9,569 nucleotides of DNA from Methylococcaceae bacterium (GCA_030618325.1 JAUXDP010000117.1:1-9569), one strand, 5' to 3'; shown: positions 1 through 5,647, counted from the stretch's first letter. Program-made: numbers and translations. The notes: generated by a model not told the origin, from the sequence alone.

Positions 1-1042
1 GTTGATTTATTCCTGCTGAAACTGTCCATTGATGACGTTTATCGGGCCTTAATTCACGGAATAGATCGGGTCCAACTGCTTCAAGATGAGTGGCTTTAGA
101 AAAGCCAATGGTACTATCAGGCCCAGCTAATAAAACATCACGATATTCCTGGGCTGTGATTTCCCCTCTCACATAAACAAGTTTGTAGGGGTTGGAAAGA
201 TAACCGGCCTGATTGGTGTAACTACTATTTAAATGAAACAGGGTGTTTTTACCCATAACTTGAGAGAGGCCTAGATTAATACTGTGATAAGTGCTTTCTC
301 TTCTGAATTCTTCGACATCGCTGTCGTCATCGTCGTTTCCCCCTCCATGATGTCCGCCACCTCCGCTACCGGTGGTTCGTGTAATATCGTTAACAGCTAA
401 ACTGTATCCAGCTGTCAGTGTAGTGAGTTTGTTATTAAGTTCCCAACTCAGATTCGCCGAGCCAAAAGTTGATTCAAAATCCGGTTCGATAGAAACACCA
501 CCGGAAAGGTTTAGAGTTAAATTATTTAGATAGAAATTCATACCCAAAATTGGCATGCTACGACTTTCCCGGGGATGTATATCTAAATGCTGGATCGGTT
601 TAAAATCAGATATTGGGCGTTTAATGATCGCATCATACCCAGCAATAATTTTCTCAAAATTGCTTCCCACCGCTGTAGCTCTTGCAGCTCTGGCAGCAGG
701 TTCCAAAAATAAACTAAAGGCTATATCGTAAGGATCGCTATCTGAACCTGAAGCAGCAACAATAACATCGCTCATTGCTTGAGGTGTGCTGTAGGAAGGT
801 GTGGCACCTATATAGGTATCGAAATCATAGGAAAAGGTAAATTCAAAAAAATCATTTATGGGCACAATGAAATCGCCATGATAGACTTGGGCTTCCATGC
901 GATCGCCTTCTTCCATGTAATAGCCATACTGTACGTTACCTTCAGCCTCAGCCACTGGGGTCGCCGCTTTGGTACTGATTCCTGGCAAACTCAGCGCAAC
1001 ACTGCTTAATGCCAATAAAGTGGCATTACCGGGTTTTTTCAC
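1..1042 (-). CDS. DUF3570 outer-membrane beta-barrel protein, 3' end beyond the window
   Basis: The reading frame is open from a GTG at 1042 to the window edge, giving 347 codons with no stop, so the C-terminus is missing. The N-terminus has a signal peptide (MKKPGNATLLALSSVALSLP, then GISTKA before ATPV). After it come alternating aromatic and polar strands typical of an outer-membrane barrel, for example around residues 36-78 and 165-220. Residues 226-245 form an unusual low-complexity loop of Gly, two His and four consecutive Asp. The GTG is one base after the DUF4266 stop. It was chosen because the first in-frame ATG, at residue 43, lies past the signal peptide. Family assignment rests on recognised sequence character plus the diagnostic order TlpA-like, DUF4266, DUF3570. 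In other genomes an ApbE flavin transferase gene often belongs to this cluster; it could lie beyond the left edge. The biochemical function is not established. Confidence 0.85.
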   Translation of the reverse strand, partial: MKKPGNATLLALSSVALSLPGISTKAATPVAEAEGNVQYGYYMEEGDRMEAQVYHGDFIVPINDFFEFTFSYDFDTYIGATPSYSTPQAMSDVIVAASGSDSDPYDIAFSLFLEPAARAARATAVGSNFEKIIAGYDAIIKRPISDFKPIQHLDIHPRESRSMPILGMNFYLNNLTLNLSGGVSIEPDFESTFGSANLSWELNNKLTTLTAGYSLAVNDITRTTGSGGGGHHGGGNDDDDSDVEEFRRESTYHSINLGLSQVMGKNTLFHLNSSYTNQAGYLSNPYKLVYVRGEITAQEYRDVLLAGPDSTIGFSKATHLEAVGPDLFRELRPDKRHQWTVSAGINQ

Positions 1043-1043
1043 T

Positions 1044-1286
1044 TTAGTTGCAGCCACAACCACCGCCTAATGCACCCGTACCGCCAGAAGATGCTTCTTT
1101 ACTGTCAAACACATGAGATCTCAGTGAGGTATATGATTGATCGGGGGTAATAAGCATTTCTCTTTTTGCCAGGTTCCCTCTTTCCCAAGGTGCCACACTA
1201 CAAGCAGAAACTGAAAAAAACAAAACCACTGTTAAAGTACGGTTGAACAAACTATTAAGGATGCTCATAAATTTATTTTTCTCCAT
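1044..1286 (-). CDS. DUF4266 small lipoprotein with C-terminal Gly/Cys tail
   Basis: This is an 80-residue protein with a hydrophobic segment and a lipobox, VSAC, with the lipidated cysteine at residue 29; the mature form would be about 52 residues. The conserved PWERG segment (residues 33-37), a downstream Met/Asp/His-containing stretch and the terminal GGGCGCN (74-80) are the DUF4266 hallmarks. The start at 1286 overlaps the end of the thioredoxin-like gene by 14 bases, and the DUF3570 GTG follows the stop by one base, so the three genes are probably translationally coupled. An in-frame ATG at 1268 (MSILNS) gives an equally good signal peptide, with a GGAG 12 bases upstream, and may be the real start. 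The two C-terminal cysteines set in glycine could bind metal or be a modification site; that is inference. Confidence 0.85.
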   Translation of the reverse strand: MEKNKFMSILNSLFNRTLTVVLFFSVSACSVAPWERGNLAKREMLITPDQSYTSLRSHVFDSKEASSGGTGALGGGCGCN

Positions 1287-1806
1287 TCTCCGCTAACAAC
1301 TCCATGACGTGATTTCGGATTTCTTTTTCGTCACGTTTACGAAAGCCTAAATGTATAAAACGTATTATTCCTTGTCGATCAATAAAATAAACCGAAGGCA
1401 TTGCCATGACACCATATTGCTTAGGGCATTGTCCGCTAGGGTCCATTGCAATGAGATAGTCGACAGGGTATTCCTGAAGAAGCTTCCTAGCATCTTCAGA
1501 GTCTTCATCGACATTAATAGCAATAACTTCAAATCCTTGCTCATGTAATTCATTGCGTAATGCATTCTGAAAAGGCATAGATTTTTTACAAGGTGGGCAC
1601 CAAGTTGCCCAGAAATCAAGATAAATGACTTTACCTCGGTATTTTTGGAGATCTAGGGGAATCTTTTCTAACTCAAGTGTTGCCGGACATGAAATAGCTA
1701 GATCATTGACTCCAAGGGCTTTGACGGATGGGTAAAAAAAAGTCAGAAGGAGCAATAGTAATAATTTACGCATTTTGGTACTCATAGTAGGTAATAAACT
1801 AAGCAT
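1273..1806 (-). CDS. TlpA-like periplasmic thioredoxin-fold protein
   Basis: An exported thiol-disulfide oxidoreductase of the TlpA/ResA type. After a short basic N-terminus and a poly-Leu signal segment (about residues 13-25) comes a thioredoxin fold with the active site WCPPC at residues 69-73. It is preceded by the strand VIYLDFWAT, and the cis-proline is in MAMPSVYFID (Pro137). Two further cysteines, Cys40 and Cys127, lie outside the active site. The CPPC redox pair suggests a role in reducing or oxidising cysteines of exported partners; the neighbouring DUF4266 protein with its C-terminal cysteines is an obvious candidate substrate (inference). The ATG at 1806 has no clear ribosome-binding site. 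In-frame ATGs at 1785 and 1773 (MRKLLLL) give better-looking signal peptides, so the start is uncertain. First gene of a three-gene operon. Confidence 0.88.
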   Translation of the reverse strand: MLSLLPTMSTKMRKLLLLLLLTFFYPSVKALGVNDLAISCPATLELEKIPLDLQKYRGKVIYLDFWATWCPPCKKSMPFQNALRNELHEQGFEVIAINVDEDSEDARKLLQEYPVDYLIAMDPSGQCPKQYGVMAMPSVYFIDRQGIIRFIHLGFRKRDEKEIRNHVMELLAENGEK

Positions 1807-1830
1807 TTTTTATACCACAAAAATAACAAT

Positions 1831-1859
1831 TTTAAATTAAAGTTGATTTTATAAGTCAA
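1831..1859 (-). promoter_or_regulatory. Candidate sigma-70 promoter of the TlpA/DUF4266/DUF3570 operon
   Basis: On the minus strand TTGACT (1859-1854) is followed after 17 bases by TTTAAA (1836-1831). The predicted start is near 1824, leaving a leader of about 18 bases before the ATG at 1806. The -35 matches five of six consensus positions and the -10 four of six. The surroundings are AT-rich, so a chance match is possible. Confidence 0.45.
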
Positions 1860-1869
1860 TTTAAAGAGT

Positions 1870-1885
1870 CCAGTAACAAAACTGG
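1870..1885. repeat. Short dyad upstream of the redox operon promoter
   Basis: CCAGT, six bases (aacaaa), then ACTGG: a perfect 5-bp inverted repeat about 11 bases upstream of the candidate -35 box. The position would suit an activator site. It is short enough to be chance. Confidence 0.25.
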
Positions 1886-1910
1886 CGGAACCAAAATTAT
1901 TCCCAGATAT

Positions 1911-1934
1911 GTAAGCTTTTGCTTACTCTTTTTT
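1911..1934 (+). terminator. Terminator-like hairpin with T-tract, no plus-strand gene before it
   Basis: GTAAGC, a TTTT loop, then GCTTAC forms a perfect 6-bp stem, followed at once by TCTTTTTT. This is an intrinsic-terminator shape on the plus strand, but the only gene upstream is antisense to it. It may stop antisense transcription through the redox operon, or be a remnant. On the minus strand there is no T-run after it. Confidence 0.4.
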
Positions 1935-2137
1935 AGAGGATGTTACGACTTAGTAAGGTTGGTGTATCTACTCTAAGTTATTAGCCATAATGAAGATATA
2001 AGATATCGGTATTAACTATTTCAATAGATGACGAGGAAGAAGAAAAGGGTGGGGATATGTTTACTGAATTCGTGTTGTGTTGCTGTTCAATTTGGTTGTC
2101 TCAGTGTTGAATGATGTACGAGACAGCTTTCAATATT
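1935..2137. other. Spacer with no supported gene
   Basis: About 200 bases between the hairpin at 1911 and the repeat cluster at 2138. No convincing ORF is visible. A purine-rich run at about 2031-2055 precedes a tiny 17-codon frame (2057-2110) that I do not call. Together with the flanking spacer pieces, this 1807-2369 gap holds only regulatory-type signals. Confidence 0.5.
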
Positions 2138-2200
2138 AATTAAACTATGTTAAATAAACTATATTAAACGAGTTATTTAGCATAGTTTAATTAGTTTTTT
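2138..2200 (+). repeat. AT-rich hairpin built from three copies of TAAACTAT
   Basis: The arms at 2138-2160 and 2171-2192 are inverted complements apart from one bulged base and one mismatch, with a 10-base loop, and are followed by AGTTTTTTAC. The core TAAACTAT occurs at 2141-2148 and 2155-2162 in direct orientation and as its complement at 2182-2189. It could be a plus-strand terminator, a cluster of binding sites or a small repeat element. There is no plus-strand gene upstream. Confidence 0.5.
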
Positions 2201-2270
2201 ACTTTCTTATCTCTGTCACTTCGGTTTTGCAAAAAGCTTTGCTTGGTGGGCTTGAAAAATTGGTGGATTT

Positions 2271-2308
2271 GAAAAAAGAGTAAGGAGTCATGCAAAAAAA
2301 TGACTCCT
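2271..2308 (-). terminator. Intrinsic terminator of the first PEP-CTERM gene
   Basis: Read on the minus strand, a perfect 9-bp stem (AGGAGTCAT with ATGACTCCT, at 2308-2300 and 2291-2283) with an 8-base loop is followed by TTACTCTTTTTTC. It lies about 60 bases past the stop codon of the 2370-2996 gene. Confidence 0.75.
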
Positions 2309-2369
2309 AATAGAGTTAGCGACTGAGAATAGCGGCGCTATGTTTTCATTTTTTGTTGGTTAAGAAACT

Positions 2370-2996
2370 TTAAGCAATAATAGCTTGTTTTTTACGGATA
2401 AAACCCAACCCACTAATTGCTGAGACAAATAGCCAAACGGCTGCAGGAACAGGAACGACTGTCGTTGCCACTACGGAAATATCATCAAAATGAAATTTAT
2501 CACCGTTAAATGTACTTGGGTTTCCATACGACCCCATGCTTTCGTACCAGATCTGTACTTCATCTAACCCTGACCACAAGGCATTTTCCGATAGAAAATT
2601 AATCGTCCCTAATTGATCACTTGCTAGCTGTTTAGAAACTTGTGCTGAACCCCCAACCAGGCCATCGATTTGAAGTGCAAAAGTACCTCCAGTTAAATCT
2701 TTTCCTTTCAGGAATACTGATTCAAGACTTAGTAGATCAAATTTACCATTATCATCTTTGAACAATCTCATACCGATGGTATCGTTTGCCATTTCAGCGG
2801 CATTGGTATTGTTGCCAAAATTAAAAGTCGCATGCAGATGTTCTTCCGGTGCATGAATGGTGTAGCCAAACTCAGAATAAGGGGCGGACTGGTCATCACT
2901 CAGGTTTTCGAGAGTCATTGAGACTGCCGAAGCTGACGCAGAAGCAAAAAGGGCTAAAAGCATTGTCAGCCCAGAAATGAGTGTTTTTGTTTTCAT
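2370..2996 (-). CDS. PEP-CTERM sorting domain protein (first of three)
   Basis: A 208-residue exported protein. An N-terminal signal peptide (residues 1-24, ending ASASA) leads into a beta-rich domain with no recognised enzymatic motif. The C-terminus is a classic PEP-CTERM signal: VPVPA (181-185), a hydrophobic helix (186-200) and a basic RKK (201-203). In this family an exosortase recognises the motif and the protein is sorted to the cell surface, usually alongside exopolysaccharide production. HLHATFNF (53-60), VQIWYES (147-153) and FDDISVV (170-176) recur in recognisable form in the divergent gene at 3704, so the two are probably diverged paralogues. The ATG at 2996 has AAGGA eight bases upstream (3009-3005). 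Upstream is a sigma-54 promoter, downstream an intrinsic terminator, so it is a single-gene unit. The exosortase is not in the window. Confidence 0.92.
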   Translation of the reverse strand: MKTKTLISGLTMLLALFASASASAVSMTLENLSDDQSAPYSEFGYTIHAPEEHLHATFNFGNNTNAAEMANDTIGMRLFKDDNGKFDLLSLESVFLKGKDLTGGTFALQIDGLVGGSAQVSKQLASDQLGTINFLSENALWSGLDEVQIWYESMGSYGNPSTFNGDKFHFDDISVVATTVVPVPAAVWLFVSAISGLGFIRKKQAIIA

Positions 2997-3059
2997 AAAT
3001 ATAATCCTTATATGTAGTTAATAAAATTTATGCAATGCGTGCGCTCAGTATTCCAAATG

Positions 3060-3076
3060 GGCTATATCTTATAGCC
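3060..3076. repeat. 17-bp dyad in the leader of the first PEP-CTERM gene
   Basis: GGCTATA, TCT, then TATAGCC: a perfect 7-bp inverted repeat. It lies about 65 bases before the start codon and inside the predicted transcribed leader, so it could be a repressor operator or a small RNA hairpin. Confidence 0.4.
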
Positions 3077-3126
3077 AGAATCTAGATATTTTTACTGATA
3101 TTCTCTGCTCGCATCAATAAAATTAA

Positions 3127-3142
3127 AGCATAAACTGTGCCA
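3127..3142 (-). promoter_or_regulatory. Sigma-54 promoter of the first PEP-CTERM gene
   Basis: Minus-strand TGGCAC-AGTTT-ATGCT compared with the consensus TGGCAC-N5-TTGCW: the -24 half is perfect, the -12 half has one mismatch, and the GG-N10-GC spacing is exact. The predicted start is near 3116, giving a leader of about 120 bases. Sigma-54 control of PEP-CTERM genes through the PrsK/PrsR system is known from other bacteria, which supports the call. Confidence 0.75.
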
Positions 3143-3276
3143 TTTTTTGTTTTGCCATAGTTAACTCGTTTCTAATAACAATGAAAACCAGGCTGGAGGC
3201 CTAATAATGAAGAACAGTTTGACGATGATTGGACAATTTATTTATTACTAATCAATTAATCAATCGCGAAATATCA

Positions 3277-3306
3277 GTCATTTCACCTAGGAATAAAAGT
3301 CAAATA
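3277..3306. promoter_or_regulatory. Candidate shared enhancer between divergent sigma-54 promoters
   Basis: It begins inside a 12-mer, AGTCATTTCACC (3276-3287), that recurs at 4456-4467. Here CATTTCAC (3279-3286) is followed after 12 bases by GTCAAATA (3299-3306), a 6-of-8 match to its complement. The centre, near 3292, is about 176 bases upstream of one predicted start (3116) and 181 upstream of the other (3473), so one site could serve both genes. Confidence 0.45.
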
Positions 3307-3446
3307 ACATATTTATTAACCAAGTTGCAGCTCCCTGCGTTCAAAACTTACCTCATATCTACATGCCCCGTGCCCCAACTTTCTGTATATAAATAAAGGG
3401 CTAAGATGGTAGATCCTAGAAACCACTCTGCTTTCAATTCATGTTA

Positions 3447-3462
3447 TGGCATAAATTATGCT
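3447..3462 (+). promoter_or_regulatory. Sigma-54 promoter of the second PEP-CTERM gene
   Basis: TGGCAT-AAATT-ATGCT has exact GG-N10-GC spacing and two mismatches to the consensus. Its -12 half is identical to that of the promoter at 3127. It overlaps a 13-bp palindrome, GCATAA-A-TTATGC (3449-3461). The predicted start is near 3473, which leaves a 231-base leader before the GTG at 3704. Confidence 0.65.
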
Positions 3463-3568
3463 TAGTTTTTGTCTGGGCGGTTAATAAGAATCATAAATTT
3501 TTCTGACTCACAAATTATAAATTTTATGAATACCCGTTAGCTACATCAAAATAACTTCAACTTTACTA

Positions 3569-3669
3569 AGAACCTGATCAAGTTCGTAACTAGCCGATGT
3601 CGGTTGCCGACAGGCGAGGCGGAGGTAGTGAGTTTACATATGAGTAAATGAGGGTTTCGGGCAGGTTCT
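3569..3669 (+). repeat. 101-bp block closed by an 8-bp inverted repeat, in the leader of the second PEP-CTERM gene
   Basis: AGAACCTG (3569-3576) and CAGGTTCT (3662-3669) are perfect inverted complements. Inside lie a hairpin TGTCGG-TTG-CCGACA (3598-3612), extended by GCC/GGC across a two-base bulge, and a weaker TTTAC/GTAAA pair (3633-3648). The left half is GC-richer than its surroundings. It could be a folded leader-RNA domain or a miniature inverted-repeat element whose ends are the 8-mers. No ORF is supported in it. Confidence 0.45.
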
Positions 3670-3703
3670 AAATACTCAACACATAACAAAATGGAGTACA
3701 CCA

Positions 3704-4426
3704 GTGAATAAAATAAATCATGTTTTTAAACATACTTTTAAATTAATTTTTTTGCTAAGCAACCTCACTATGGCTAATGCTGCTGTAGTAGGTGAACATA
3801 CTATGAACTTCGATAACACTACCGACAACCCAGTGTTTTTTGATAATGGTACGACTGTATTTGGTCCCTTAGATATTAATCCTTCGGTACCTGTGCCAGA
3901 TGTTGGAGCATCTCTGATTCAGGACGGCATTAGAAATGCTCCCATTGGGATTGGTTCGAGCGCACCTTTAGACAATCAAGGAAACGGACATCTACACTAT
4001 ACCTTTAACTTTTCAGACAATTCCACCGCAGTAGCGTTTCAAGCTGATGTTGGTGGTGCTTCTATATATGCGGACGGCAGTTCTTTTGCCTTCAAAAGTA
4101 TGTTTTTTGCAGCCATATCTGATCACGATGTCAACGTCACCGGCTATCAGACGGGAGGAGGTAGTTTCAGCAACCTAATTTCATCCTCTGCAACCAATTC
4201 TACCGTAGACTTTCTGGGTCTGGACGCGCGCTATGGTGATGTAACCCTGATAGAAATGTGGTTTGATTCTACTGGTCGAGGTGCTATCGGCCCCATTGGA
4301 GGAACCGCAACATATGACAATATCGTTATCTCATCCCCTGTCCCTTTACCAGCTGCATTTTATTTATTCATGTCAGGACTGATAGGGCTATTAAGTTTTC
4401 ATAAACTTGACAAATATAGCGAATAA
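3704..4426 (+). CDS. PEP-CTERM sorting domain protein (second of three)
   Basis: A 240-residue secreted protein starting at a GTG, with GGAG seven bases upstream (3693-3696). The signal peptide covers residues 1-26 (ending ANA). A beta-rich domain follows, then the sorting signal VPLPA (213-217), a hydrophobic helix (218-232) and a short basic tail, HKLDK. The tail has fewer Arg/Lys than usual, which is a mild oddity. HLHYTFNF (96-103), IEMWFDS (183-189) and YDNIVIS (204-210) match the same landmarks in the divergent gene at 2370, though this copy has about 40 extra residues near its N-terminus. No catalytic motif is seen; a surface or matrix protein handled by an exosortase elsewhere in the genome is the likely role. 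It has its own sigma-54 promoter and long leader. No clear terminator follows it. Confidence 0.9.
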   Translation: MNKINHVFKHTFKLIFLLSNLTMANAAVVGEHTMNFDNTTDNPVFFDNGTTVFGPLDINPSVPVPDVGASLIQDGIRNAPIGIGSSAPLDNQGNGHLHYTFNFSDNSTAVAFQADVGGASIYADGSSFAFKSMFFAAISDHDVNVTGYQTGGGSFSNLISSSATNSTVDFLGLDARYGDVTLIEMWFDSTGRGAIGPIGGTATYDNIVISSPVPLPAAFYLFMSGLIGLLSFHKLDKYSE

Positions 4427-4458
4427 ACTTTTTTCTGTATTGATTATATTTTATAAGT

Positions 4459-4485
4459 CATTTCACCATACAGCCTAGTGAAATG
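4459..4485. promoter_or_regulatory. Candidate enhancer (activator site) upstream of the third PEP-CTERM gene
   Basis: A perfect inverted repeat, CATTTCAC-N11-GTGAAATG, sharing a 12-mer with the site at 3276-3287. Its centre (4472) is about 108 bases upstream of the predicted sigma-54 start at 4580, a typical distance for a bacterial enhancer-binding protein such as PrsR. The identity of the regulator is inference. Confidence 0.55.
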
Positions 4486-4553
4486 CCTGAAAATAGCGAA
4501 AACAAACAACAAAAAATCATATATTTACTATAAATAACAGTTACTTATAAAAT

Positions 4554-4569
4554 AGGCACGAAGGTTGCT
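4554..4569 (+). promoter_or_regulatory. Sigma-54 promoter of the third PEP-CTERM gene
   Basis: AGGCAC-GAAGG-TTGCT matches TGGCAC-N5-TTGCW at all but the first base, with exact GG-N10-GC spacing. The predicted start is near 4580, so transcription would cross a structured block before reaching the ATG at 4934, giving a 354-base leader. Confidence 0.75.
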
Positions 4570-4697
4570 ACTGAGAGTACTGTAAAGGAATTTATATTTT
4601 CACACTTTAAAGCTAGTTAGGAATCATTTTCTCAACAAGTAATTATGAGTGAAACGAAACTTAAGTTGTGGGAAGTAAGTGTTTATTTAAGTTTTCT

Positions 4698-4782
4698 GCC
4701 ACACCTGTTGTGAAGCGGGGCCGGAAAGTTTCAGGTCTGGTAACAGATGGCTGAAGCCGCCACCTTGGAGTGAAAGGGGGAC
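4698..4782 (+). other. GC-richer, foldable block in the leader of the third PEP-CTERM gene
   Basis: It sits in an otherwise AT-rich spacer with no gene (4427-4933). Consecutive small hairpins can be drawn: CACA/TGTG (4700-4712), a TCTG/CAGA stem with a GTAA tetraloop (4736-4747), GGC-TGAA-GCC (4749-4758), and CCACCTT/AAGGGGG with one mismatch (4760-4780). This pattern suits a structured RNA element, but I cannot match it to a known riboswitch class. It could also be a fragment of a dispersed repeat. Confidence 0.35.
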
Positions 4783-4933
4783 TGGTAAGTTTTAGCAACA
4801 GGATGCTATCTTCTCCAGTAAAAATCACTCATTTAAAACAATGTGTGAACTCTGGCTTTTTTTGTTGCTGGTAGTTTACATTCCATAATTTATATAACTG
4901 TAATGCATTATTAACAACATTAACGAGGTAATC

Positions 4934-5647
4934 ATGAACAAAATAATAAAATTAACAACGCTTTTGCTATCTTTCACAGCAGCCTTGGCATTTTCCAATA
5001 GTGCCACTGCAACTGTTACACCAAATGGAGGAGTAAACTGGGGAGGTACACAAGGTATTACCACTCCAGATTTGTGGACTCAAGGCCATGGGAATGTGGT
5101 AGGTTCTCATTTTATGCGTATGATGAACGGGTCTATGAATCCTAATGGTATGTTGATGCAACATCATTTTGCCAATCATGATGGTGCTGGAGCTGTTGAT
5201 CCCAGCATAACCAGTTCAATCGCTGGTGCGATGCCTGGAGCATCAACTGTAACCATTGATCTCAGTAACTTTACCGACCCTTCTTTTGATTCAACTTTAA
5301 TGCGTGTTGAAGTATTGAGTTTTAACGGAACCGGAATCGCAGGTATTGACACGCCAACAGCTGCGACACAAGTAGGGACTACATTTACAGAAACCGGTGC
5401 AACTTGGACTAGCCCTGCAGGTATGATGAGTAATTGGGACTATACTTATGCTGATTTTATTTTTGATCCCGCCGCCAGTGCGGAACAAATTGTTATCAAC
5501 TCCAATGGCTCAAATATCGGCCAAGTTTTTGTTTGGACTGAGCAAACTGCGGTACCTGTTCCTGCTGCGGTCTGGTTGTTTGGTACAGCAATGGCAGGCT
5601 TATTTACCACTCGCCGCCGTAATTTAAATACTGCCAGGGTCGCTTAA
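4934..5647 (+). CDS. PEP-CTERM sorting domain protein with Met/His-rich patch (third of three)
   Basis: A 237-residue exported protein. The ATG at 4934 has GAGG five bases upstream. The signal peptide covers residues 1-26 (ending SATA). The C-terminus has VPVPA (207-211), a hydrophobic helix (212-225) and RRR (227-229), followed by eight further residues, slightly longer than the usual tail. The mature domain is beta-rich and not clearly related to the other two PEP-CTERM proteins here. Residues 52-82 are remarkable: five His and six Met in 31 positions, including HFMRMM and MLMQHH, a composition seen in copper-binding segments. Metal binding is inference. The gene has its own sigma-54 promoter, a long leader, and a strong terminator 69 bases downstream. 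Surface display through an exosortase encoded elsewhere is the expected fate. Confidence 0.92.
   Translation: MNKIIKLTTLLLSFTAALAFSNSATATVTPNGGVNWGGTQGITTPDLWTQGHGNVVGSHFMRMMNGSMNPNGMLMQHHFANHDGAGAVDPSITSSIAGAMPGASTVTIDLSNFTDPSFDSTLMRVEVLSFNGTGIAGIDTPTAATQVGTTFTETGATWTSPAGMMSNWDYTYADFIFDPAASAEQIVINSNGSNIGQVFVWTEQTAVPVPAAVWLFGTAMAGLFTTRRRNLNTARVA

Noticed and set aside
779..1009. Plus-strand 76-codon frame antisense to the DUF3570 gene
   Set aside because: It is the shadow of a well-supported coding frame on the other strand and its sequence has no family character.
2057..2110. 17-codon frame rich in cysteine after a purine-rich run
   Set aside because: Too short, no clear start signal spacing, no recognisable relatives; likely chance.
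3031..3046. Minus-strand GAGCGC-N5-TTGCA near the first PEP-CTERM gene
   Set aside because: The -24 half matches only three of six bases and lacks GG; the element at 3127-3142 is far better.
3207..3251. 14-codon frame (MKNSLTMIGQFIYY) with GGAGG seven bases upstream
   Set aside because: The ribosome site is good but the peptide is tiny, low in information and lies upstream of both divergent sigma-54 starts; no support for expression.
3491..3529. TCATAAA/TTTATGA inverted repeat
   Set aside because: Very AT-rich arms with a long loop in AT-rich DNA; expected by chance.
4690..4830. Cobalamin or cyclic-di-GMP riboswitch in the third leader
   Set aside because: Short stretches are reminiscent, but the conserved cores of both classes are missing; left as an unclassified structured block.
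4853..4869. TGGC...TTGCT resembling a second sigma-54 promoter close to the third PEP-CTERM gene
   Set aside because: The GG to GC spacing is 11, not 10, which normally abolishes function; the element at 4554-4569 has exact spacing and a better match.
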